From JBBKWG01 sp037968835 (GTDB lineage: Bacteria > Pseudomonadota > Alphaproteobacteria > Rhodobacterales > Rhodobacteraceae), in contig JBBKWG010000239.1 of NCBI GenBank assembly GCA_037968835.1, positions 1 through 32,397 on the forward strand: a stretch of 32,397 bases of DNA. Reading direction: 5' to 3'. Position numbers and translations under genes: made by a program. Positions 7,407-16,089 of the stretch are shown here, piece by piece (position 1 is the stretch's first letter; every line of letters starts with the position of its first letter). The notes under the pieces were generated by a model. The model ran no database searches. It was not told the DNA's origin and saw nothing but the letters and a program-made list of their open reading frames with translations.

Positions 7407-9038
7407 TCAGGTTTTCACGTCCGGTGACTTGCGTCCGGTATTGGCGGCTATTCCGGCGATCTCGTCGGCGCTTTTGATGATATCCGCCAACGCAGTCTCA
7501 GCGTCGGCGTCCAGTTTCTCGGGATCGTCTTCGTAGGCTTCCAGATAGACGCGCAGCGTTGCCCCTTCGGTGCCGGTCCCCGAAAGCCGAAAGACGATGC
7601 GGCTGCCACCCTTGAATGCGATCCGCATACCCTGTCCGTCGGACCGCGACCGGTCGACCGGATCGTCATAGGAAAATTCGTCCGCACTCTCGACCATACC
7701 CGCCGGAAATTCCTGTCCAGGCAGATCCGCCAGCTTTTCGCGCAACGCATCCATCATCGCGTTTGCAGTATCGACCTCAACCGCCTCGTAGTCGTGGCGC
7801 GAGTAATAGTTGCGGCCGTATTTCTTCCAGTGGTCGCTCAGCAATTCCTTCACGGATTTGCCGGTGACCGCCAGAATATTCAGCCACATAAGAACCGCCC
7901 AAAGCCCGTCCTTTTCGCGGACGTGGTCGCTGCCCGTTCCAGCACTTTCCTCCCCGCACAGCGTCGCCCGGCCAGCGTCCAGCAGATTGCCGAAGAACTT
8001 CCACCCGGTCGGCGTTTCATAGCAATCAATCCCAAGATCGGCGGCAACCCTGTCGACAGCGCGGGACGTCGGCATGGACCGCGCGACGCCTTTCAGACCG
8101 TCCGCATAGCCCGGCGCGAGATGCGCGTTCGCGGCAAGTACCGCAAGACTGTCGGAGGGCGTCACATAGACGCCGCGACCAAGGATCATGTTTCGATCCC
8201 CGTCACCATCCGACGCCGCCGCAAAATCCGGCGCATCGCGTCCCATGACCAATTCGACCAGCGGTGCGGCCCAGATTGGGTTCGGATCGGGGTGTCCGCC
8301 ACCAAAGTCCGGCAGCGGCGTGCCGTTTTGAACCGTGCCGGAAGGCGCCCCCAACCGACGTTCGAATATCTCTTTCGCGTACGGCCCCGTAACCGCATGC
8401 ATCGCGTCAAAGCAGGCTGTGAAACCACCGGCGAACAGTTCGCGTATCTTGCTGAAATCGAACAGGCTTTCCATCAATTCAGCATAGTCCGAAACCGGAT
8501 CGACTACTTCGATCTCCATGCCTGCGAACTGCTGGCTGCCCGGCGTCGACAGGTCGATCTCGTGGTCCGAGACGATCTCATAACTGGTCAGAGTTTTGGT
8601 CGCCTCGAAAATGCGGTTCGTCACATCCTCGGGTGCCGGACCGCCGTTCGGTGTGTTGAATTTGACGCCGAAGTCTTCGTCGCGCCCGCCCGGGTTGTGG
8701 CTGGCCGACATGATGATGCCGCCATCGGTGCCGCGCTTGCGGATCAGATGCGACGCGGCCGGTGTCGACAACAGCGCCTTGACGCCCACGATCACTTTTC
8801 GCGCACCCGACGCTGCCGCCATACGCAGGATCACCTGCGCCGCGCGGTCGTTGAAATATCGCCCGTCCCCACCCAGAACGAAGGTCTTGCCGTCCGCGCC
8901 GCCGATTCCGTTCCAGATCGCCTGAACGAAGTTCTCGAGGTAATGGTCCTGCATGAACACCTCGGTCTTCTTGCGAAGTCCCGAGGTTCCGGGTTTCTGC
9001 CCTTCGATCGGCGTCGTTTCAACAGTGATCCGTTCCAT
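7407..9038 (-). CDS. pgm: Alpha-D-glucose phosphate-specific phosphoglucomutase
   Basis: Pgm interconverts glucose-1-phosphate and glucose-6-phosphate, linking glycogen metabolism to glycolysis. The 543-residue product matches the family (about 545). The start is the ATG at 9038, giving MERITVETTPIEGQKPGTSG, where TTPIEGQKPGTSGLRKK is the conserved N-terminal substrate loop. The catalytic phosphoserine motif is ISASHNPGG (written IMSASHNPGG here), the metal loop is DGDGDRNM, the sugar-binding loop is CGEESAGTGSDH, and the phosphate-binding loop is FRLSGTGTEGAT near the C-terminus. A Shine-Dalgarno (AGGAGGGG, complement of 9045-9052) overlaps the glgX stop, and only 13 bases separate the genes. 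It is the last gene of the glycogen operon. An open extension upstream to 9110 only reads into glgX. Confidence 0.96.
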   Translation of the reverse strand: MERITVETTPIEGQKPGTSGLRKKTEVFMQDHYLENFVQAIWNGIGGADGKTFVLGGDGRYFNDRAAQVILRMAAASGARKVIVGVKALLSTPAASHLIRKRGTDGGIIMSASHNPGGRDEDFGVKFNTPNGGPAPEDVTNRIFEATKTLTSYEIVSDHEIDLSTPGSQQFAGMEIEVVDPVSDYAELMESLFDFSKIRELFAGGFTACFDAMHAVTGPYAKEIFERRLGAPSGTVQNGTPLPDFGGGHPDPNPIWAAPLVELVMGRDAPDFAAASDGDGDRNMILGRGVYVTPSDSLAVLAANAHLAPGYADGLKGVARSMPTSRAVDRVAADLGIDCYETPTGWKFFGNLLDAGRATLCGEESAGTGSDHVREKDGLWAVLMWLNILAVTGKSVKELLSDHWKKYGRNYYSRHDYEAVEVDTANAMMDALREKLADLPGQEFPAGMVESADEFSYDDPVDRSRSDGQGMRIAFKGGSRIVFRLSGTGTEGATLRVYLEAYEDDPEKLDADAETALADIIKSADEIAGIAANTGRKSPDVKT

Positions 9039-9051
9039 GTCGATCCCCTCC

Positions 9052-11130
9052 TCAGTTGTGGCTTCCATCGGTGACAAGCACCAAGACCGAAACACTTTGT
9101 CCCGCAACACTCAATTCGGAACCCTCGGCGCTGACCGCTTCAAGGTCGGGCCGCGCCGTATCAATGACGTGCCGCCAATGCTGGCCTTCCTGCACAGGCG
9201 GCAAATTCATTTGCGTGTCAGATCCGGCATTGAACACCATCAGAATCGCGTGCTTCAGGGCATCATAAACCGGAGCGCCCGCGGCTGTTCTCTTTTCGAC
9301 GGCAATGAACAACCGCTCCGGATTGTGCCAGTCGACAGTCCGCATCGGGTTCCCGTCTTCGCGCCACCAGAACAGATCCTCGACGCCATCGACCAATCGT
9401 TCGCGCGAATGCAGGAATATCTTCTGGCGCAATATCGGCTGCGCGTGACGGAACGCGATCAACTTGCGGGTAAAGTCGATGAAATCCTCGTCAACCGCCG
9501 ACCAGTCGATCCACGCCGTGTCATTGTCCTGGTTATAGGCGTTGTTGTTGCCGCCTTGGCTGTTGCCCAATTCATCCCCGGCAAGGATCATAGGCGTCCC
9601 CTGGCTGAGCAGCAAAGTCGCCATGATCGCCCGTTTTCTGAGCGTCCGCGCCATCAGGATTTCTTCGTCTCCGGTTCGACCTTCCACGCCCATGTTGTCC
9701 GAGAAATCCTCGGAATGTCCGTCGTTGCCGTCTTCGCCGTTTGCATCGTTGTGCTTGCGGTCGTAGCTGACGATGTCGGTCAGGGTCATGCCGTCGTGCG
9801 CTGTGACGAAGTTGACCGATGCGGTCGCCGGTCGCCCGGAATGATCGAACTGCAATGCCGATCCGGTCAGGCGATCGCCAAGATCGGGTGCGCGTCCTGC
9901 GTCTTTGCGCCAGAAACGGCGGACACCGTCGCGAAACTTGTCGTTCCACTCCAGAAACGGCGGGGGAAATGCCCCCAACTGATAGCCACCCGGCCCGATA
10001 TCCCAGGGCTCGGCAATCAGTTTCACGGATGTCAGAACTGGGTCCTGCCGCACCGCGTCGAAGAACGATGCGCCCCGGTCGAAACCGTGCGGCGTCCGTC
10101 CGAGCGTGGCGCACAGATCGAAGCGGAAACCGTCAACGCCCATAACTTCGACCCAATAACGCAGCGAATCCATGACCATCCGCAGAACCATCGGATTATG
10201 CAGGTTCAGCGCGTTCCCGGTCCCGGTGTCGTTGACGTAGTGCCGCCTGTCAGGTTCCAGCCGATAGTAACTGGCATTGTCGAGGCCGCGAAACGACAGC
10301 GTTGGCCCCAGATTATCGCCCTCGCCGGTGTGATTATAAACCACGTCCAAAAGCACCTCGATACCCGCAGCGTGGAACCGGTCGACCATCTGGCGGACTT
10401 CGGCAATGCCGTTTGACAAATAGCGCGGATCGGGCGCGAAGAACCCGATAGTCTGATAACCCCAGTAATTCGTCAGCCCCTTGTCGATAAGGAACCGGTC
10501 GTTGATGAACGACTGAACCGGCAGCAGTTCGATCGCGGTCACGCCCAATCTTGTGAGGTGATCAATGATCGGATCGGATGCGACGGCGGAAAAACTGCCC
10601 TTCATCGCAATATCCGGATGCCCGCATGTCATGCCCCTGACATGCGCTTCGTAAATGACGGTATCGACGACGGGTGTCTCGGGATGCGCGGCTCGACCCG
10701 GCGCGAAATCCTCGACGACGCAGCGCGGCATGTAAGGGGCACTGTCGCGCGTGTCGAATGACAAATCCAGTCCGTCAGATCCAACCTGATAGCCGTAAAG
10801 CGAGTCGTGCCAATCGGGATGCCCGGTGTGGCGTCGCGCATAGGGATCAAGAAGCAGTTTGTTGACGTTGAAGCGATGGCCCTGCGCGGGCAGATACGGC
10901 CCCTCGGCGCGATATCCATACTGCTGCCCCGTGCCAACCCCCTCGACATGGCCGTGCCAGACGTCGCCATCGCGTTCGGGCAACGCGATGCGGTTCTCTG
11001 CGCCGGTCTCGTCATACAGGCACAAATACATCGCCGTCGCATTCTGCGAAAAGACGGCGAAGTTCACGCCGTCCCCGTCGATGGTCGCACCAATGGGCGC
11101 GGCCTTGCCTTCCGACACGTCGAATTTCAT
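9052..11130 (-). CDS. glgX: Glycogen debranching enzyme GlgX
   Basis: GlgX is a GH13 isoamylase-type enzyme that hydrolyses alpha-1,6 branches of phosphorylase-limit glycogen, so GlgP can continue. It has 692 residues, within the family range. An N-terminal CBM48-like domain (ATIDGDGVNFAVFSQNA, ~15-31) is followed by the (beta/alpha)8 domain. Catalytic residues by motif: nucleophile D338 (DGFRFDLCATLGR), acid/base E374 (LIAEPWDIGPGGYQLG) and D446 (FVTAHDGMTL). The GNNNAYNQDNDTAWIDW segment is typical of GlgX. Its ATG overlaps the glgA stop as ATGA (11127-11130), indicating translational coupling. It is the fifth gene of the operon. TreX-like isoamylase is the nearest alternative, but the neighbours favour GlgX. 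Confidence 0.95.
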   Translation of the reverse strand: MKFDVSEGKAAPIGATIDGDGVNFAVFSQNATAMYLCLYDETGAENRIALPERDGDVWHGHVEGVGTGQQYGYRAEGPYLPAQGHRFNVNKLLLDPYARRHTGHPDWHDSLYGYQVGSDGLDLSFDTRDSAPYMPRCVVEDFAPGRAAHPETPVVDTVIYEAHVRGMTCGHPDIAMKGSFSAVASDPIIDHLTRLGVTAIELLPVQSFINDRFLIDKGLTNYWGYQTIGFFAPDPRYLSNGIAEVRQMVDRFHAAGIEVLLDVVYNHTGEGDNLGPTLSFRGLDNASYYRLEPDRRHYVNDTGTGNALNLHNPMVLRMVMDSLRYWVEVMGVDGFRFDLCATLGRTPHGFDRGASFFDAVRQDPVLTSVKLIAEPWDIGPGGYQLGAFPPPFLEWNDKFRDGVRRFWRKDAGRAPDLGDRLTGSALQFDHSGRPATASVNFVTAHDGMTLTDIVSYDRKHNDANGEDGNDGHSEDFSDNMGVEGRTGDEEILMARTLRKRAIMATLLLSQGTPMILAGDELGNSQGGNNNAYNQDNDTAWIDWSAVDEDFIDFTRKLIAFRHAQPILRQKIFLHSRERLVDGVEDLFWWREDGNPMRTVDWHNPERLFIAVEKRTAAGAPVYDALKHAILMVFNAGSDTQMNLPPVQEGQHWRHVIDTARPDLEAVSAEGSELSVAGQSVSVLVLVTDGSHN

Positions 11131-12551
11131 GACGCAGGTGCGATCTGGTTATAAAGCCCGGCGTATTCCGCGGCCGAAGCCGTCCAACCGACCTCCTGCC
11201 GCATCGCGTTCTTTTGCAACGTCGCCCATGTCGGCTTGTCCGCAAAAAGCGCGCAGGTCCGTGTCAGCGCGCTCGCCAGCGCATGCGCAGTCACCGGCGA
11301 AAACTGAATACCCGTCGCCACGCCCGAACGCATCGCCATAGGACTCGCGTTGATGACCGTATCCGCCAACCCGCCAGTCATCGCGACGACCGGGATGGTT
11401 CCATATCGCAGACCGTAAAGCTGGGTCAGTCCGCACGGTTCAAACCGGCTGGGCACCAGTATGGCATCCGCGCCCGCGATCATCTTGTGCGACAGCGCCT
11501 CGTCATAGCCGATGCGCACCGCGACGTTCGGATTGGCCGAGGTATTGCTGAATGCGGCTTCAAGTCCCCGGTCACCCGATCCTAGAAGCGCAAGCTGCCC
11601 ACCCCGGTCGATCAGCGCCGGCAATGCTTGAAGAAGCAGGTCCAGCCCTTTTTGGTGTGACAACCGCGAGACGACAACGCAAAGCGGGCCATCGGCTTCC
11701 GGCAGACCCATTTCGCTCTGCAACTGCGCCTTGGCGCGGGCTTTGCCCTTGGGCGATTTGAACGTCGCGATCAGGGGATCGCTCGTTGGATCCCAAACCG
11801 TCTCGTCGATACCATTCAAGATCCCGATCAGGTCGCTCTCGCGCGAACGCAAAACCCCATCCAGCCCCATTCCGAATTCCGACGTCGTCAACTCGGACGC
11901 ATAGGTCGGACTGACGGTCGTCAGCTTGGTCGCAAATACCAGTCCGGCCTTCAGCGCCCCGATATGCCCCCAATATTCAAAGCCATCCCCATTGAAGCGC
12001 GACGGATCTAGCCGCAAAGACGCCAGCCGGCTTGCCGGGGCCAACCCGTGAAACGCAATGTTGTGGATCGTCAGGATCGTTGGAACGTCCGAACCTGCCT
12101 GTCGCAGATAGACCGGCAACAATCCTGCCTGCCAATCATGGCAATGCACGACGTCCGGTCTCCATTTCCCCACACCCTCCACGGCAATCCGCATCGCCGT
12201 CCACGACAGTGCGGCAAACCGTTCCGCATTATCCGCGTAGTCGCGCCCCTGATCATCAAGATAGGGCGTCCCGTTGCGATCATAGAGATGCGGCGCGTCC
12301 AGAACATACACCTCCAACCCCGAGACCTTGGCGTGCAACAGTCTCGCCGGTCCGCCGAACAGGTTGTCGTCCTTCATCACCGTTCTGGGCTTTGACAGCG
12401 CCTCGATAACGCGGGGATAGCCCGGCAGGATCGTTCGCATCTCCCACCCTTGTCCGCTCAAAGCTCCGGGCAAGGCTCCGGCCACGTCGGCAAGGCCCCC
12501 GGTTTTCACCAGTGGCGCACATTCCGACGTGACCGAAAGAACCTTCCTCAT
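11127..12551 (-). CDS. glgA: Glycogen synthase GlgA (ADP-glucose type)
   Basis: GlgA is a GT5 glycosyltransferase that adds glucose from ADP-glucose to the non-reducing ends of alpha-1,4-glucan. The 474-residue product is standard for the bacterial enzyme (about 475-490). The N-terminal nucleotide-sugar loop reads VKTGGLADVAGALPGAL (residues ~15-31, K-x-G-G motif), followed by VVHCHDWQAGLLPVYLR in the first Rossmann domain. The second domain carries the conserved retaining-enzyme motif SRFEPCGLTQLYGLRYGTIP with the E and C of E-x-C-G-L. It overlaps both neighbours by ATGA: its own start with the glgC stop (12548-12551) and its stop with the glgX start. No separate promoter is visible. Confidence 0.96.
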   Translation of the reverse strand: MRKVLSVTSECAPLVKTGGLADVAGALPGALSGQGWEMRTILPGYPRVIEALSKPRTVMKDDNLFGGPARLLHAKVSGLEVYVLDAPHLYDRNGTPYLDDQGRDYADNAERFAALSWTAMRIAVEGVGKWRPDVVHCHDWQAGLLPVYLRQAGSDVPTILTIHNIAFHGLAPASRLASLRLDPSRFNGDGFEYWGHIGALKAGLVFATKLTTVSPTYASELTTSEFGMGLDGVLRSRESDLIGILNGIDETVWDPTSDPLIATFKSPKGKARAKAQLQSEMGLPEADGPLCVVVSRLSHQKGLDLLLQALPALIDRGGQLALLGSGDRGLEAAFSNTSANPNVAVRIGYDEALSHKMIAGADAILVPSRFEPCGLTQLYGLRYGTIPVVAMTGGLADTVINASPMAMRSGVATGIQFSPVTAHALASALTRTCALFADKPTWATLQKNAMRQEVGWTASAAEYAGLYNQIAPAS

Positions 12552-13813
12552 TTCCCGGCGCTTCTCCGGTTCAGCATCGACTGGGTAATCAGCGTGACGC
12601 CGGTCTCGGTAACCCGGAAATGCTTCGCGTCCTCGGCAGGATCTTCCCCAACGACCAGACCCTCGGGAATACGGACCCCGCGATCAACGACGCAATTCGT
12701 CAACCGCGCCGACCGCGCGACGTTGACGTAAGGAAGCGCCACCACGTGATCCAGCACGGCGTAGCTGTTTGTGTGAACCTGCGTGAACAGCAGCGAGTTG
12801 CGGATTTCCGTTCCCGATACGATGCACCCGCCCGACACCAGCGATGACACCGCGGACCCCCGACGATCCGCCGCGTCGTGGATGAACTTTGCGGGCGGAG
12901 CCGTCTCTGAATAGCTCCAGATCGGCCAATTCCGGTCCCAGAGGTCAAGATCGGGCGTAAAATCGGTGAGGTCAATGTTGGCCTTCCAGAACGCATCGAC
13001 GGTTCCCACGTCGCGCCAATAAGCCGGCGCTTCGTCGCTGTGTTTCACGCAACTGTCCGTAAACCGATGCGCCACGGCTTTGCCGTTCTTGACGATGGCG
13101 GGGATGATATCGCCCCCGAAATCGTGCGACGAATTCGCGTCGTTTGCGTCCTCAAGCAACAATTCGCGAAGATAGGTCCACTTGAAAACGTAAATCCCCA
13201 TCGACGCCAGCGTGCGCGTGTCATCGCCCGGCATTCCCGGCGGGTTTTCAGGCTTTTCCAGAAACGATTTGATCGTCAGCTTGTCGTCCACGTCCATGAC
13301 GCCAAACGCCGACGCCTCTTCACGCGGAACCGTCAGGCAACCCACCGTCACATCCGCGCCCGTATCAACGTGCTGGCGCAGCATGATCTCGTAATCCATC
13401 TTGTAAATGTGATCGCCCGCGAGGATCAGGATGTAGTCGATATCGTAGCTGTCCACGATGTCGATGTTCTGGCGCACCGCATCGGCCGTGCCTTCATACC
13501 AGGTCTTGTCGTCCATCCGCTGCGACGCGGGCAGGATGTCCAGGAATTCGTTGCGCTCGGCGCGGAAGAAATTCCACCCGCGCTGACAGTGACGAATAAG
13601 GCTATGGGCCTTGTATTGCGTCGCCACGGCCATCTTCCGAATGCCGGAATTCAGCGCATTCGACAGCGCGAAATCAATGATCCGGGTCTTGCCGCCGAAA
13701 AAGACGGCAGGTTTGACGCGGCGATCCGTCAATTCCTTCAGCCGCGAGCCGCGACCGCCCGCAAGTACAAAGGCCATCGACCTGTTGGTCAGTCTGTTCA
13801 CCGGTTGAGTCAT
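12548..13813 (-). CDS. glgC: Glucose-1-phosphate adenylyltransferase GlgC
   Basis: GlgC makes ADP-glucose and pyrophosphate from ATP and glucose-1-phosphate, the committed and allosterically controlled step of bacterial glycogen synthesis. It has 421 residues. The nucleotidyltransferase signature AFVLAGGRGSRLKELTDRR begins at residue 14, followed by KPAVFFGGKTRIIDFALSN. The pyrophosphorylase signatures WYEGTADAVRQN and ILAGDHIYKMDYEIM, and the sugar-phosphate region FLEKPENPPGMPG, are all present. The C-terminal left-handed beta-helix includes SLLFTQVHTNSYAVLDHVV. The start (MTQPVNRLTNRS) follows a purine-rich GGGGGGAGAG Shine-Dalgarno. It sits 30 bases after glgB and overlaps glgA by ATGA. 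Confidence 0.96.
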   Translation of the reverse strand: MTQPVNRLTNRSMAFVLAGGRGSRLKELTDRRVKPAVFFGGKTRIIDFALSNALNSGIRKMAVATQYKAHSLIRHCQRGWNFFRAERNEFLDILPASQRMDDKTWYEGTADAVRQNIDIVDSYDIDYILILAGDHIYKMDYEIMLRQHVDTGADVTVGCLTVPREEASAFGVMDVDDKLTIKSFLEKPENPPGMPGDDTRTLASMGIYVFKWTYLRELLLEDANDANSSHDFGGDIIPAIVKNGKAVAHRFTDSCVKHSDEAPAYWRDVGTVDAFWKANIDLTDFTPDLDLWDRNWPIWSYSETAPPAKFIHDAADRRGSAVSSLVSGGCIVSGTEIRNSLLFTQVHTNSYAVLDHVVALPYVNVARSARLTNCVVDRGVRIPEGLVVGEDPAEDAKHFRVTETGVTLITQSMLNRRSAGK

Positions 13814-13843
13814 CTCTCCCCCCTCATTCCTGTCATTTTGTTC

Positions 13844-16054
13844 TCATTCCCCGTCATAGGTCAGAAAGACCGTGCTCAGCGGCGCGATTGTTACCTTGGC
13901 CGACGCCGGTTGCCCGTGCCAGCCGTCATCGGTTGCAACGACTTCGCCCATGTTGCCGCGATTGCCGCCCCCATAGTGCCCGGCGTCCGTGTTCAGTGCC
14001 TCTTTCCAGCGGCCCTTCAATGGCAGTCCGCAGGTCCAGCCTGTCCGCTCGACCGGCGTGAAATTGCAGATGACAACCACCGGCTTGTCGCCTTCATCGC
14101 CCCGGCGAATCCATGCGTAAACGCTTTCGGCAACGGCGTTCGATTCGATCCATTGAAAGCCGTCCTCGAAGCAATCCTTGGCGTGCATCGCCGGCTCGCT
14201 CCGGTAAAGCGCGTTCAGATCCCGCACCAGTTTCTGCATCCCGGCGTGGCTTTCATTTTCAAGCGCACCCCAGTCAAGCTGAGTGTTGTGGTTCCATTCC
14301 TGCCCCTGAGCAAACTCCTGCCCCATGAACAGAAGTTTCTTTCCCGGATGGCCCCACATGAAACCGTAATAGGCGCGCAGATTCGCGAACTTCTCGGAAT
14401 AATCGCCCGGCATCTTTTCCAGCATCGACCCTTTGCCGTGGACCACTTCGTCGTGGCTGATCGGAAGGATGAAGTTTTCGCTGAACGCGTAATGCATCCC
14501 GAACGTCATCTGGTGATGGTGGTAGCGGCGGTGAATCGGCTCTTTCTTGATGTATTCAAGCGTGTCGTTCATCCAGCCCATGTTCCATTTGTAGCCAAAA
14601 CCAAGCCCGCCCGCGTCAACGGGACGAGACACGCCGGGAAAGCTGGTGGATTCTTCGGCAATCGTCATGATGCCGCCAACCTTGCCATAGGTCGTGACAT
14701 TCATCCGCTGCATCATGGCAATGGCTTCGTAATTCTCGCGCCCGCCGTCCTTGTTGGGAACCCACTCGCCGTCTTTGCGGGAATAGTCGCGGTAAAGCAT
14801 CGACGCCACTGCATCCACGCGAAGCCCGTCGACGTGGAATTCCTCCAGCCAGTAAAGCGCGTTCGAGACAAGGTAATTCGCCACCTCGACGCGTCCGTAA
14901 TTGTAGATGAACGTGCTCCAGTCCTGATGGAATCCCTCGCGCGGATCGGCGTGTTCGTAAAGCGCCGTCCCGTCGAACCGCCCAAGCCCGTGCGCGTCGG
15001 TTGGAAAATGTCCCGGCACCCAGTCAAGGATGATGCCGATATCCTTGGAATGCGCAGCGTCGATCAGATCGCGGAATTCATGCGGCGGCCCGAACCGGAT
15101 TGTCGGCGCGAACATGCCAACCGGTTGATACCCCCACGACCCGTCAAACGGAAACTCGCTGATCGGCAACAACTCGATATGAGTAAACCCCATTTCCGAG
15201 ACGTAATCGACAAGTTCCTTGGCCAGTTCCTGGTAGGAAAGCGATCGATTGCCCTCGTCGATCTTGCGCCGCCAGGATCCCAGATGGACCTCGTACACTG
15301 AAATCGGCGCGGTGCGCGCATTCAGCGCCTCGCGCTTCGACATCCACTTGTCATCGTCCCACCCATATCCCGAAATATCGCGCACGACGCTGGCGTTTTC
15401 CGGTGGGTGCTGCGACCCGAAGCCAACGGGATCGGCCTTGAGCGGCAGTACAGACCCGTTGAAGCCAACGATCTCGTACTTGTAGGGCGTGCCTTCCCCG
15501 ACGTTCGGAACGAAAATCTCCCAAACACCTGTCGCGCCCCGAAGCCGCATCGGATGCCTGCGTCCGTCCCAGATATTGAAAGCGCCGACAACCGAGACCC
15601 GCCGCGCATTAGGCGCCCAGACCGCAAAATGCGTGCCCCGCGCGCCCTCGTGGTCGATCACATGCGCGCCAAGCACCTCCCAGATGCGTTCGTGCGTGCC
15701 TTCGGCAAGAAGGTATTCGTCCATTTCGCCGATAACCGGACCGAACCGGAACGAATCGTCGTATTCCCAGACACCCCCGGCATCGTCCTGACCCTTCAAC
15801 AGGTACGGTTTCGTCCCCGGAACCTTGCCCGAAAAGACGCCAGGCGCATCAGCGACCGGCGCCAGCGGATGGGGTTTCCCGTCGACGACTGCCGCCAAAG
15901 TCACCGCCCCCGGATCGAACGCCGTCACACAGCGCGCGCCGCCGATCTTGTGCGGCCCGAGGATCGAAAAGGGGTTCTCATGCCGCCCGAAAGAAATGCG
16001 TCTGGCGTCGTCCGTAGCAATCGTCACTTCGTTCGGTTTGCTTTTCGACGGCAT
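13844..16054 (-). CDS. glgB: 1,4-alpha-glucan branching enzyme GlgB
   Basis: GlgB is a GH13 branching enzyme: it cleaves an alpha-1,4 chain and rejoins it as an alpha-1,6 branch. It has 736 residues, close to the E. coli 728. Two N-terminal carbohydrate-binding/branching modules (residues ~20-110 and ~125-225, the second with FAVWAPNARRVSVVGAFN) precede the catalytic barrel. Catalytic residues by motif are nucleophile D414 (VDGLRVDAVASMLYRDYSR), acid/base E467 (TIAEESTSFPG) and D535 (LPISHDEVVHGKGSM), offset by nine from E. coli D405, E458 and D526. The start follows GGGGAT six to eight bases upstream. It lies 35 bases after glgP and 30 before glgC in the operon. Confidence 0.97.
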   Translation of the reverse strand: MPSKSKPNEVTIATDDARRISFGRHENPFSILGPHKIGGARCVTAFDPGAVTLAAVVDGKPHPLAPVADAPGVFSGKVPGTKPYLLKGQDDAGGVWEYDDSFRFGPVIGEMDEYLLAEGTHERIWEVLGAHVIDHEGARGTHFAVWAPNARRVSVVGAFNIWDGRRHPMRLRGATGVWEIFVPNVGEGTPYKYEIVGFNGSVLPLKADPVGFGSQHPPENASVVRDISGYGWDDDKWMSKREALNARTAPISVYEVHLGSWRRKIDEGNRSLSYQELAKELVDYVSEMGFTHIELLPISEFPFDGSWGYQPVGMFAPTIRFGPPHEFRDLIDAAHSKDIGIILDWVPGHFPTDAHGLGRFDGTALYEHADPREGFHQDWSTFIYNYGRVEVANYLVSNALYWLEEFHVDGLRVDAVASMLYRDYSRKDGEWVPNKDGGRENYEAIAMMQRMNVTTYGKVGGIMTIAEESTSFPGVSRPVDAGGLGFGYKWNMGWMNDTLEYIKKEPIHRRYHHHQMTFGMHYAFSENFILPISHDEVVHGKGSMLEKMPGDYSEKFANLRAYYGFMWGHPGKKLLFMGQEFAQGQEWNHNTQLDWGALENESHAGMQKLVRDLNALYRSEPAMHAKDCFEDGFQWIESNAVAESVYAWIRRGDEGDKPVVVICNFTPVERTGWTCGLPLKGRWKEALNTDAGHYGGGNRGNMGEVVATDDGWHGQPASAKVTIAPLSTVFLTYDGE

Positions 16055-16089
16055 GTATCCCCCGTTTCGTTATATTCGCACTCAAAGCA

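Noticed and set aside
8953..10416. A 487-codon open frame on the (+) strand
   Set aside because: Antisense to pgm and glgX, both with complete active-site motifs.
13040..15301. A 753-codon open frame on the (+) strand
   Set aside because: It lies entirely opposite glgC and glgB, whose catalytic motifs are intact. Long antisense frames are expected where third positions are GC-rich. The translation has no family pattern.
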